From NCBI RefSeq assembly GCF_039822265.1, contig NZ_JBAJEX010000003.1, positions 124,001-188,000 on the forward strand: 64,000 bases of DNA, given 5' to 3'. This DNA is from Thiobacter sp. AK1. Lineage in GTDB: Bacteria; Pseudomonadota; Gammaproteobacteria; Burkholderiales; Thiobacteraceae. Below the pieces are notes generated by a model. It was not told the origin of the DNA. It ran no database searches and saw only the letters and a program-made list of their open reading frames with translations. This document shows positions 16,942 through 25,650 of this stretch, one piece after another; the stretch's first letter is position 1; the number at the start of each line of letters is the position of its first letter. The translations under genes were made by a program, and so were the position numbers.

Positions 16942-17379
16942 GACAGTTTTCGCTTTCTCACCCGCCTTTACGCCAGCACGCGGCCCGACGGTGCAGGGTT
17001 CATGCCAAGGGCAGGGCCGCGCTTCTCAAGGAGCGCATGCCACGGTATGGACCAGCGAAAACACGGCTTTCCGCCCACACGGCAGGGCACACAGGTGCCC
17101 GTCGCCACCGGCCTTTTGGCGAAAGCTCGACGGACTTGACGGAAGGCCCACCGAAGCAAAGACTGCGGACCTTGAGCGGACGTCCACGGCAAAGGCCCAG
17201 CGCCGGGGTGCCCAGGGTGCGCGGCACAATCCCCCTTGGGAGGGCGTTGCTCGAACAGGAGAGGGTCGCAACTCCACCCCATACCTGCCATGGGATGCGA
17301 ACGGCATGGCTTTTGCTACGATGTCGCGCGCATTTCTGCTGCTTCCTCTCTTGGCCAGCATTTATTGAGTCCTTAACGC
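16942..17379 (+). other. 438-base block without a recognised gene
   Basis: It lies between two divergently transcribed genes: the broken deacetylase (minus) and the flippase (plus). Several frames stay open for about 100 codons on the minus strand, but none has a ribosome site, domain or plausible composition (very rich in Arg, Pro, Gly, Cys and Trp). No tRNA, terminator or clear promoter was found. It may be a decayed element; nothing more can be supported. Confidence 0.45.
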
Positions 17380-18846
17380 ATGACGCTCGGTGAACGCATT
17401 CGGCACGGCACCAAGTGGCTGGTTCTCGGCGGCTTAAGCAGCCAGGTGCTGCAGTTCGCCTTCGGCGTGGTGTTGGCGCGCCTGCTGCTGCCGGAGGATT
17501 TCGGTTTGTTGGTCACCGTGCAGATCTTCACCGGCTTCGTAGGCATGATCGCCAGCGCCGGCATGGGGGAGGCCACCGTGCAGGCCAAGGAGGTGAGCGA
17601 AAGGGACTATGAGACCCTGTTCGCAGTGCAGCTCGCCATAGGCGTGGTGATCTACGCCGGATTTTTTCTCATCGCGCCCTGGTTCGCCCGCTGGTTTGGT
17701 CATCCCATCTATGAGCCCCTGCTGCGGGTATCGGCGCTTTCCTTCCTCATCCGGCCTTTCAGCGCCAACCCTGGGGTGCGCCTGCGGCGCGCCATGCGCT
17801 TCAAGGAAACGGCGGTAATCGGCTTCATGAGCATGATTTTCACCGGTGTCTTGAGCATCTTCTGGGCGTGGCAGGGCTGGGGGGTGTGGAGCCTGGTGCT
17901 ATCGGGCCTAGCGGGGGCCGTGCTGTCGGCCTTGCTCCTATCCTGGCGCGCGCCCTGGCGCCCCATTCCCCGTTACCACCCACAAAGCGCACGCCGCCTC
18001 GGCGCCTATGGGGCGAAGAACGTCCTCAACGAGCTTTTGGTTTATTTCCGCGCCCAGACACCGAACTTCCTCATCACCAAGACGCTGGGCCCCGCAGCGG
18101 TCGGCCTGTACAACAAGGCCGATAGTCTGTCCGACATGCCCTTGCGTCTGTTGGGCGGCTCCACTTACCAGACAGTGTTCCGGGCGATGTCGCAGGTGCA
18201 GGATGATGTCAATCAGTCCCGTTACCTATACGTTCGCACCCTCACCCTGCTTGCGTTCTACACCTTTCCTGCCTTTCTCGCCCTAGGTTTCGCCGCGGAG
18301 CCCTTCGTGGTTGCGCTTTATGGGGAAAAGTGGCAGGCAGCCGCCTGGCCCTTGGCCCTGTTCTGCCTTGCCGGGCCTTTTCGGCTTCTGGAAATCGTCT
18401 CCGGTGCCTTGATCGCAGCCCAGAACCGTCTAGGGCGCGAGAGCATCTTGCAAGGCCAGGCCTGGATGTTGCTCACCGTCGCGTGCCTCGTCGTGGCATC
18501 TTACGGCATTCATGTGATCGCCATCGCCGTGCTTGCGGTGGCTGTGGTCCACGGCCTGCGCATGTGTGCACTGGCACTCTCGACCATTGGCTCGTCCTGG
18601 CAGGCCGTATGGCAGGCCCTTGCCGCCGTATTACGCCTATGCGCCGTAGAAGCGTGCGTGCTACTCGCGGTCTCCCAGCTCACCCGCGAGTTGGGCCTCA
18701 CCTCACCTTTTCTGCAACTGCCTCTGATCGCGGGCACGGGACTCGCAGCCTATGCCATGCTCGCCTTGTTGAAGCCACCCGCGCCCCTACGCAGCGAAGC
18801 CAATCGCTGGCGCAAACTCGTGGGGCTTTCGCCCTTACCGGCATGA
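17380..18846 (+). CDS. Lipopolysaccharide/oligosaccharide flippase (Wzx-like, MOP superfamily)
   Basis: A 488-residue polytopic protein with 12-14 hydrophobic helices, first gene of an eight-gene glycan operon. The N-terminal 'GTKWLVLGGLSSQVLQFAFGVVLARLLLPEDFGLL' is characteristic of the WzxC/polysaccharide-synthase branch of the MOP flippases, and 'LGPAAVGLYNKADSLSDMPL' is the conserved mid-protein segment. It should move lipid-linked glycan units across the inner membrane. The start at ATG 17380 follows a weak ribosome site. The stop overlaps the ATG of the deacetylase gene. Confidence 0.9.
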   Translation: MTLGERIRHGTKWLVLGGLSSQVLQFAFGVVLARLLLPEDFGLLVTVQIFTGFVGMIASAGMGEATVQAKEVSERDYETLFAVQLAIGVVIYAGFFLIAPWFARWFGHPIYEPLLRVSALSFLIRPFSANPGVRLRRAMRFKETAVIGFMSMIFTGVLSIFWAWQGWGVWSLVLSGLAGAVLSALLLSWRAPWRPIPRYHPQSARRLGAYGAKNVLNELLVYFRAQTPNFLITKTLGPAAVGLYNKADSLSDMPLRLLGGSTYQTVFRAMSQVQDDVNQSRYLYVRTLTLLAFYTFPAFLALGFAAEPFVVALYGEKWQAAAWPLALFCLAGPFRLLEIVSGALIAAQNRLGRESILQGQAWMLLTVACLVVASYGIHVIAIAVLAVAVVHGLRMCALALSTIGSSWQAVWQALAAVLRLCAVEACVLLAVSQLTRELGLTSPFLQLPLIAGTGLAAYAMLALLKPPAPLRSEANRWRKLVGLSPLPA

Positions 18847-19655
18847 GATACGCGATGACCAGGATCGATCCCATCAGCCGTTGGCTCCACGCCCGCCAGG
18901 TTACGCACCCGCCGGTGATCCTCATGTATCACGCGGTTACTGCCGGTAGAGGCACGCCGAGCTGGCCTTGGGCCGTGTCGCTTGCGCGCTTTCGTGCCCA
19001 GCTCGATTTTCTCCAAGACGCGGGCTACGACACGCCCACGGTGAGCGAGCTGTTGCGCGAAGCACCGCAGGCCAGCCCGCGCATTGCGGTCATCACCTTC
19101 GATGATGGCTACGTGGACAATCTGGCTGCCTGGGAAGAATTGAACCGCCGCGGGATGAAGGCCACCTGGTATGTGACCACCGGCTACTTGAACCAGGCCC
19201 ACCCCTGGCAAACGGATGCCCGTCCTCGAAGTCGGTTGCTCTCACCTGCGGAACTCAGGGCCATGGCCGAGTCCGGAATGGAAATCGGCTCCCACACCAT
19301 CACACACCCGCGACTGCCAGAGCTCGGGGATGAGGACTTAAGGCGCGAGCTCATGGACTCGAAATCGCGGCTGGAAGACCTCCTCGGCCGGCAGGTGCCC
19401 AGCTTCGCCTACCCTTATGGCAAATGGGATGAGCGTTGCGAGGCCGCGGTCAAAGCGGCAGGCTATGCCTCGGCCTGCCATACCCGCACGGGCTGGGCGC
19501 TGCGGGATGGCAACCCCTATCGCCTGCGGCGGCTGACTGTCTTCAACAAGGACTCGACTTCCGTGCTTGCCCGCAAGCTGGCGTGGGGCTCCCACGACGT
19601 GGCCTGGCAGCAAGTGGCGCGCCATGCCCTATCACAGATCGCGGCGAGAATCTGA
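18843..19655 (+). CDS. Polysaccharide deacetylase (NodB-like, CE4)
   Basis: A 270-residue NodB-homology protein. Motif 1 'ITFDDGYVDN' supplies the catalytic Asp and metal Asp; motif 2 'GSHTITHPRL' has the metal-binding His pair; 'FAYPYGKWDERC' is motif 3. No clear signal peptide is seen, so it may act in the cytoplasm or be exported by another route. It should remove N-acetyl groups from a glycan or glycolipid. The ATG at 18843 overlaps the flippase stop (ATGA); ATG 18855 is an alternative. The next gene starts two bases after its stop. Confidence 0.9.
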   Translation: MRYAMTRIDPISRWLHARQVTHPPVILMYHAVTAGRGTPSWPWAVSLARFRAQLDFLQDAGYDTPTVSELLREAPQASPRIAVITFDDGYVDNLAAWEELNRRGMKATWYVTTGYLNQAHPWQTDARPRSRLLSPAELRAMAESGMEIGSHTITHPRLPELGDEDLRRELMDSKSRLEDLLGRQVPSFAYPYGKWDERCEAAVKAAGYASACHTRTGWALRDGNPYRLRRLTVFNKDSTSVLARKLAWGSHDVAWQQVARHALSQIAARI

Positions 19656-19657
19656 CG

Positions 19658-20599
19658 ATGCCTGCCATCTCCGTCATCATGCCCTGCTACAACGCCGCCC
19701 GCTTCCTGCCGATGAGCGTGGGCAGCGTGTTGGCCCAAACATTTTCCGACTGGGAACTGATCGCCGTGGATGACGGGTCCACCGATGACACGGCAGAGGT
19801 GCTTGCAACGCTCCCAGACCCGCGGATCCAGATCATTCGCCAACGCAATCGCGGCCTGCCCGCATCGCGAAACGCTGGGCTAGAGCACGCCACGGGACAA
19901 TTCGTGGCCTTTCTCGATGCCGATGACACTTGGCACCCGGAGTTTATGGAGGCGATGGTGCGGGCCCTGGAAACCACCGACCGGTCTGCGATTGCCTATT
20001 GTGGCTGGCAAAACGTAGGGTTGGCCGAAGGGCGTGGCCAACCTTTCGTCCCGCCTGACTACGAAACGCCGGACAAACCAGTGAACTTGCTCAAAGGCTG
20101 TCGCTGGCCGGTGCACGCGGCGATGCTGCCCACTGGCTTGGCCAAGGCGGTACGCGGCTTCGACGAGCAACAGAAGGCGGCCGAGGACTTCGATTTCTGG
20201 CTGCGAACGGCGATAGACGTGCCATTGGTTCGCGTCGCGCGCGTGCTGGCTTATTACCACCATCATGGCTCGGGTCAAATGACCCGCGATCGCGCCAAGA
20301 TCGCCCGCTACCAGGTGAGAGCCCAGCAAAAATTCCTTGCCACTCATCCGGAGATCCGACGACAACTGGGGCGGCAAACCGTTCGCCACGTGCTGTGGGG
20401 CCCCGTGTTGCGCATGGGCTACGAAAGTTACTGGCAGCGGGATTTGCCGGCCGCCCGCAGAATCTTTCGGGAGGTCATGAAACACGGCTATGGGGGCCTG
20501 AAAGACTGGCTCTACATGCTGCCCGCGTGGCTGCCAGAATCCTGGCATGCAGGGTTATTGCGTGTGCGCGAAGATACACCCCGTGAGGGAACATCATGA
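19658..20599 (+). CDS. Family 2 glycosyltransferase
   Basis: A 313-residue cytoplasmic GT-A fold transferase. 'ISVIMPCYNAARFLPMSVGSVLAQTF' and 'LIAVDDGSTDDTAEVL' open the nucleotide-binding domain; 'VAFLDADDTW' carries the metal-binding DxD; 'AAEDFDFWLR' is the acceptor-site ED motif. The C-terminal ~80 residues are helical and basic. It presumably adds one sugar to the lipid-linked unit moved by the flippase; donor and linkage cannot be read. The ATG at 19658 lies two bases after the preceding stop and the end overlaps the next start. Confidence 0.9.
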   Translation: MPAISVIMPCYNAARFLPMSVGSVLAQTFSDWELIAVDDGSTDDTAEVLATLPDPRIQIIRQRNRGLPASRNAGLEHATGQFVAFLDADDTWHPEFMEAMVRALETTDRSAIAYCGWQNVGLAEGRGQPFVPPDYETPDKPVNLLKGCRWPVHAAMLPTGLAKAVRGFDEQQKAAEDFDFWLRTAIDVPLVRVARVLAYYHHHGSGQMTRDRAKIARYQVRAQQKFLATHPEIRRQLGRQTVRHVLWGPVLRMGYESYWQRDLPAARRIFREVMKHGYGGLKDWLYMLPAWLPESWHAGLLRVREDTPREGTS

Positions 20600-21561
20600 C
20601 CGTGGCTCCAGTGGCTTACCTTGTCATGGCTCATCACAAGCCGCAGCAGTTGCTTCGTCTGCTGGAGCGCCTGCGGAGAGACAGCCCCAACGCCTTGATC
20701 GCGCTTCATTTCGATGGCAAGCAGCCGGTACCGGAACCGGCGCGCCTGGCGGCATTGGATGTGGGCCTCATCATCCCTCGCATCACCGTGCAGTGGGGTG
20801 ACTATTCTATGGTCGAGGCCGTGCTCGCGGGATACCGACGACTGCTCACGGAAAATGGCTGGCGTTACGTGCAACTCATCAGCGGCCAGGACTATCCTTT
20901 GCGTCCCTTGGCCCAGAGCGAGCGAGCGCTTCTTAAAGAGGCCCAGGATGCCTATCTCGATGCCTCGCCGGAGCATGAGTATCTTTACCGGTATTGCTAT
21001 CGCTACTGGGTTCTACCGAAGTTTCGCCACGCCTACCTCCTGCCGCCCTGGGTGAAAGCTTTCGCTGGCATTGTGCGCACGCGACTCAACCAATCTCAGC
21101 GTTTCATTCGGCTCGAACGGCGGCCCCGCGGCCTGCCTCAACTGCTCGGTGTCAGGCGTCATCGCTTGCCGTTTAGCGAGTCTTGGCCCTGCTGGTTTGG
21201 CAGCGACTGGTTCGTGCTGTCTCGCCAGGCCGTCGAATATCTCCTGGAAACGCTAGACCAGAGACCCGGTCTGGTCGCCTTGTATCGCACCAGCTTGATC
21301 CCTTCTGAATCACTCTTCGCCACCGTGTTGTGCAACAGCCCCTTGCGCGTGCACTGCGGTGACAACAGACGCTTCATTTTGTGGGCGAGTGACACGGCCG
21401 CTCATCCGGTCACACTCACCATGGAACATTTACCGGCCATGATCGCATCCGGCAAGGATTTCGGCCGCAAGTTCGACGCGGATCGAGATAGCGCCGTGCT
21501 GGACGCATTGGATCGCATACTCGATGCGGGCCACACCTTGGGAGCACATGATGGAGCCTGA
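20596..21561 (+). CDS. Core-2/I-branching family glycosyltransferase (GT14-like)
   Basis: A 321-residue protein of the Branch family, best known from animal beta-1,6-N-acetylglucosaminyltransferases and plant relatives, with scattered bacterial members. Diagnostic stretches are 'VAYLVMAHHKPQQLLRLLERL', 'VQWGDYSMVEA', 'YVQLISGQDYPLRP', 'WFGSDWFVLSRQAVEYL' and 'PSESLFATVL', with 'SGKDFGRKFD' near the C-terminus. It likely introduces a side branch in the glycan; xylosyl transfer is also known in the family. The ATG overlaps the previous stop and the 3' end overlaps the next gene by about a dozen bases. Confidence 0.85.
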   Translation: MTVAPVAYLVMAHHKPQQLLRLLERLRRDSPNALIALHFDGKQPVPEPARLAALDVGLIIPRITVQWGDYSMVEAVLAGYRRLLTENGWRYVQLISGQDYPLRPLAQSERALLKEAQDAYLDASPEHEYLYRYCYRYWVLPKFRHAYLLPPWVKAFAGIVRTRLNQSQRFIRLERRPRGLPQLLGVRRHRLPFSESWPCWFGSDWFVLSRQAVEYLLETLDQRPGLVALYRTSLIPSESLFATVLCNSPLRVHCGDNRRFILWASDTAAHPVTLTMEHLPAMIASGKDFGRKFDADRDSAVLDALDRILDAGHTLGAHDGA

Positions 21562-22483
21562 GCGCCTCCATGCCACAGTGATCGTCTGCACTTACAATCG
21601 CGCCCAGTCTCTCGCGGAAACGTTGCAGTGCCTGCGCAATCAACAAGTCATGGCCGGTCGCACCTGGGAAGTGATCGTCGTGGACAACAACTCCCGCGAC
21701 GACACGCGTGCCGTAGTGGCACGCTTCCAGGCACAGTGGCCGATCCTTCGCTATGTCTTCCATCCAACCCAGGGACTATCCCACGCCCGTAACCGAGGTA
21801 TTGCCGAAGCACGGGGCGAGATTCTTCTGTTCACGGACGATGACGTGCATCCAGAGCCGGACTGGCTGGAACAAGTTTTGAGCGGCATGGCGCAGCATGG
21901 GGCTGATGCATGTGGCGGTTTTATCGCGCCCATGTTCGAAATCGCGCCTCCAGCCTGGTTCACGCCGCGTTTCTATGGCTTCGTCGCGGTGCGCACCGAA
22001 CGCACCGATGACTATCCCATCACCGACCCCAGCCAGGCACCCTTCGGCGCGAACATGGCCTTCTGCCGCTGGGTTTTCGACCGCGTTGGGCTCTTCGACA
22101 CGCGTCGTGGCCGCACCGGCCAGGTGCTGGCCAGCGGTGAGGACGGGGAGATGTTCGAGCGTATCCTCGCCGCGGGGCTCAAGGTAGTGTTTCTCGGCCG
22201 GGCCCGTGTGCATCACAAGGTGGAAACCTTCCGGCTTACGCGGCGCTACCTTCTGCGGTGGCGTTATCAGACCAGCCGTAACATTGCCGAGAGCCGCGAT
22301 GTACCCGGCACGCGACGGCTGCTCAACGTCCCCCTGTATCTTCTCCCCCAAACTTTGCGTGCCGTGGGCCGTGCCGTGGCGGGCAGCGTGTTCGCTACGC
22401 CAGACGAAGCGGTTCATCGACAAATCATCGTCGCCCATTTTCTGGGCACGTTGCACGGCCTGTTGCGGCGTCGTCGGTCATGA
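21548..22483 (+). CDS. Family 2 glycosyltransferase
   Basis: A GT-A transferase of about 311 residues. 'ATVIVCTYNRAQSLAETLQCL' and 'VIVVDNNSRDDT' form the nucleotide-binding half, 'LLFTDDDVHPEPDW' holds the metal-binding triad and 'FGANMAFCRWVF ... GEDGEMFER' the acceptor half. Two adjacent ATG codons (21548, 21551) can serve; the GGGAG at 21539-21543 fits 21551 slightly better. The gene overlaps the branching enzyme upstream and the fusion gene downstream. Its N-terminal half resembles the GT2 half of the next gene, suggesting related origin. Confidence 0.9.
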   Translation: MMEPERLHATVIVCTYNRAQSLAETLQCLRNQQVMAGRTWEVIVVDNNSRDDTRAVVARFQAQWPILRYVFHPTQGLSHARNRGIAEARGEILLFTDDDVHPEPDWLEQVLSGMAQHGADACGGFIAPMFEIAPPAWFTPRFYGFVAVRTERTDDYPITDPSQAPFGANMAFCRWVFDRVGLFDTRRGRTGQVLASGEDGEMFERILAAGLKVVFLGRARVHHKVETFRLTRRYLLRWRYQTSRNIAESRDVPGTRRLLNVPLYLLPQTLRAVGRAVAGSVFATPDEAVHRQIIVAHFLGTLHGLLRRRRS

Positions 22484-25400
22484 GCGATTCCATGCCGGGC
22501 AACGGTGTCAAGCAACTGACCATTCTCATCTGCACCCACAACCGCGCCACACTCTTGGCGCGCGCTCTCGAATCTCTGAACGCGGCCAAGCGGCCTACAG
22601 GATGGCGCGTGGATATTTTGGTCGTGGCCAACGCCTGCACCGATGACACACACGCATTGCTGGAACGGGAGGCCACGCGCAGCATCCAAGATGCCTCCGT
22701 GCTGCCGCTGTCCTGGTTCAGCGAAGCGCAGCCCGGCAAGGTGCACGCCTTGAACGCCGCCATCCCGCGGCTGCGCACCGCAGACCTGGTGGCCTTCGTG
22801 GATGACGATCAGCGGGTCGCGCAGGACTATCTGCTGGCGGCCTGTCGAGCCGCGGACGCATGGCCGCAGTTCAGCCTGTTCTGTGGCCGCATCGTCCCGG
22901 ACTGGGATGGCAGTGAGCCCCCCTGGGTGCATACCGAAGGGCGTTACGCGATTCGGCCGCGCCCCGTGCCCCAGAGTGGCTGGGGCAGCGAGCCTCGGGA
23001 ACTCACACCCGCCGATGGTTTACCCGGTGGGGGCGTTCTCGCGCTGCGCGGCGATGTATTCGATCGCGTGGGTGCGTTTTCGGTCAAGCTGGGTCCTCGT
23101 GGGCACGACCTGGGCGGCAGCGAGGACGCAGATTTTCTGGAGAGGGCGTTCGCCCTGGGTGAACGCTGCCGCTATGTGCCAGACATGCTGCAGTACCACC
23201 ATGTGGACCCCAAGCGGCTAAGCATCGCCTATGTGCTCCGGAAGGCATTCGCCCGCTCCAAAACGGAAATCATTCGCCGCCGGGTGCGCACCGGTATCGC
23301 GCCCTACCATTGGAAGAAGCTATCGATTTACGTTCTGTCAGCTCTGTGGCCTCCGACGCCTGCGCGCATGCGCTACTACCTGGTGCGCCTCGCCGCCACC
23401 CTTGGGGAAATGGCGGGCGCTCATGCTAACCGCTGGCGACCCGCCTGGCGCGACGGAGAAATCCGGCGCACGCGGATGTTTCTTGTGCTGATGATCCTCT
23501 CCGCCGCCTCGGCCCTCGCTGCGGGCTGGCAGGCCGCCCCCCGGGGCATGACGCAGGGTATCCTGGCCGTTTCGCTGGTTGCCGCCGGCGCCGCGCTCGG
23601 ATTGTCCCTGTGGTCGCTGCGCGCCTTCGTGATGGCTGGGCCACGGCTGCCTGCCGAGATCATCCGCCGCTACCGCGTCCAGGCCTTGCTGGCCCAGCTG
23701 CGACTCACGGCCTGGGCCTTCGTGATTGCCAGCCTGTTGGCGATTCCTGGTGTGGCCATGCAGCACGCCGTCGCCCGCTGGCTGGGCCAAGGCGCTTCCT
23801 TGGGCGGACAACTCGTCGCGGCCTTCACCTCTCTGGTGTTACTTACGGGTCTGCAGTTTCTCCGCCAGTTGCTTTGGCTGCCCGCCAATATCGCCGCCTC
23901 GTACCGCTACCGGATCAGCCGCCTCTACCCCATCTGGTTTCGACTCACGCCAACGCGCCTCAAAGGAGCGACCATGCTCGCGGTCGGGGTGCCGACCGCC
24001 GCCGCGCTCGCCATGGCACTAGGCGATGCGCTTGAGGGCCGTCTTACGGCTGCGTTGGCCTGGCTCGCGGGGCTGTCCTTCTATGGCCTTCTGGCCTTAT
24101 GGCTGCGACCTGTGGAGGCGCGCCCGGTCACGGCAGTTCGCCGTGAAGGACCACCCAATCTGCTGCTGCTCGGTTGCGACACGCTGCGCGCGGACCGGCT
24201 GGATGGCAGTCACACGCGCAATGCGGCGCCTTTCTTGCTGGAGCTTTCCCGACGCGGGGTGCGGTTTGATGGGTGCTTCACGCCCTGCGCGCGCACGGCA
24301 CCCTCGCTGCTTGCCCTGCTCACTGGTTGCTGGCCCGCGCGGCTAGGTGTTGGGGACAATTTCGTCCCCGATGAGGCCACCCAGCTGGCCAGCCCTGCGC
24401 TGCCGCACATGTTGCGGCGCTGCGGTTATCGGACGCTTGCCTTGTCGGACTGGTGTGGTGCCGATCTGGGCAAGTTCGAGCTCGGATTCGAGCGGGTGGA
24501 CACGCCTGAGGATCAGTGGAACATTTCATTGTTCATCCGGCAGGGTCCGAAGGACCTGCGGCTATTCCTCGCGCTCTTCACCCACAATGCCTTCGGGCGC
24601 CGCTTCCTGCCAGAAATCTTTTATCTGGCCGGCGTGCCCAACACCGACTTCCTGGGACGGGAAGCGCGCCACCTTCTCAGCGAGTGTGCGGCGGACGAGC
24701 GTCCTTTTCTGCTCAATGTGTTTTTCTCCACCACCCATGGACCGTTCGGCTCCGAGTATCCCTACTACCTGCGGTACGCGCCCCGCGACTACACGGGCGA
24801 GTCCAAGTTCGCCTTGTCCCGCGTGACCGACCCCTGGGAGATCATACGGCGCCAGGCCGAGCCTCGCACCGCCTTCGACTTGGACCAGATCATCGCGCTC
24901 TACGATGGCTGCGTGGCGCGCTTCGATGAGGAGGTGCGGGCCATTCTGGCTCACCTGGAAGCGTGTGGGCTCGCGCACAACACCATCATCGTGCTCTACT
25001 CGGACCACGGCATGGAGTTCTTCGAGCATGGCACCTGGGGGCAGGGCAACTCGGTGGTGAGTGATGCATCCAACCGCATTCCCCTGGTGATCTGCGGGCC
25101 TGGGATCGCACCCAGGGTGGTGACGGAACCCGTGCGCGCCATCGACCTCGCGCCCACCTTGCTCGATCTGTGTGGAATGGCCAAGCGTGAGCAAGCAGCC
25201 ATGGACGGATGCTCCCTTGTGCGCCTCATGCGGGGCCAGGCGGGCGGCGCGCCGCGGGAGGTTCTCACCGAGACGGGCATCTGGCTTTCGCGCCTGCCCG
25301 ACATGCATCCCCAGCACAGACTGTACCCACCCCTGACCGAACTTCTCACCGTGCGCGACTTCGCCACCGGCACCATCTCGGTCAAACCCGAGTGGGAATC

Positions 25401-25650
25401 GGCGGTGCGCCTGGCGAAAGATCGCGCATTGCGTGTTGGTCGCTGGAAGCTGGTCTGCCAGCCCCTGGAAGAAGGGTTGCTGCTGCGACTCTTCGACATG
25501 GAAGCCGATCCGGAATGCCGGTTCGACTGCGCCGCCGAGCATCCGGAGCTTTTGCGTAGCCTGTGGCATCGGTTGACCACGCTCGCCGGTCAAGAGCTGG
25601 CCGGCAATCCCATTCCCAGTTGCATGACGGGGGAGGCCGCGCGCGGATGA
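22480..25650 (+). CDS. Fusion of a GT2 glycosyltransferase, six-helix membrane domain and sulfatase-like domain
   Basis: A 1056-residue protein joining two enzymes. Residues 1-300 are a GT2 domain ('LTILICTHNRATLLARALESL', DDD at 108-110, 'GSEDADFLERA' near 213-223). Six hydrophobic segments follow (about 333-350, 360-382, 408-427, 440-461, 497-514, 522-542), with strongly basic loops after the second and fourth. Residues 558-1030 are an alkaline-phosphatase-superfamily domain of the sulfatase/phosphoethanolamine-transferase type: metal Asp567 in 'LLGCDTLRADRL', nucleophile region 'TAPSLLALLTG' (606-616) and metal pair Asp842-His843 in 'YSDHGMEFFEHG'. Classical sulfatases have CxPSR or SxPSR there; here Thr606 replaces the Cys and Leu610 the Arg, so formylglycine cannot form, and phosphotransferase chemistry with a Thr nucleophile is more likely. 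Its ATG overlaps the previous stop and its TGA the next start. I know no standard function for the fusion. Confidence 0.88.
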   Translation: MSDSMPGNGVKQLTILICTHNRATLLARALESLNAAKRPTGWRVDILVVANACTDDTHALLEREATRSIQDASVLPLSWFSEAQPGKVHALNAAIPRLRTADLVAFVDDDQRVAQDYLLAACRAADAWPQFSLFCGRIVPDWDGSEPPWVHTEGRYAIRPRPVPQSGWGSEPRELTPADGLPGGGVLALRGDVFDRVGAFSVKLGPRGHDLGGSEDADFLERAFALGERCRYVPDMLQYHHVDPKRLSIAYVLRKAFARSKTEIIRRRVRTGIAPYHWKKLSIYVLSALWPPTPARMRYYLVRLAATLGEMAGAHANRWRPAWRDGEIRRTRMFLVLMILSAASALAAGWQAAPRGMTQGILAVSLVAAGAALGLSLWSLRAFVMAGPRLPAEIIRRYRVQALLAQLRLTAWAFVIASLLAIPGVAMQHAVARWLGQGASLGGQLVAAFTSLVLLTGLQFLRQLLWLPANIAASYRYRISRLYPIWFRLTPTRLKGATMLAVGVPTAAALAMALGDALEGRLTAALAWLAGLSFYGLLALWLRPVEARPVTAVRREGPPNLLLLGCDTLRADRLDGSHTRNAAPFLLELSRRGVRFDGCFTPCARTAPSLLALLTGCWPARLGVGDNFVPDEATQLASPALPHMLRRCGYRTLALSDWCGADLGKFELGFERVDTPEDQWNISLFIRQGPKDLRLFLALFTHNAFGRRFLPEIFYLAGVPNTDFLGREARHLLSECAADERPFLLNVFFSTTHGPFGSEYPYYLRYAPRDYTGESKFALSRVTDPWEIIRRQAEPRTAFDLDQIIALYDGCVARFDEEVRAILAHLEACGLAHNTIIVLYSDHGMEFFEHGTWGQGNSVVSDASNRIPLVICGPGIAPRVVTEPVRAIDLAPTLLDLCGMAKREQAAMDGCSLVRLMRGQAGGAPREVLTETGIWLSRLPDMHPQHRLYPPLTELLTVRDFATGTISVKPEWESAVRLAKDRALRVGRWKLVCQPLEEGLLLRLFDMEADPECRFDCAAEHPELLRSLWHRLTTLAGQELAGNPIPSCMTGEAARG

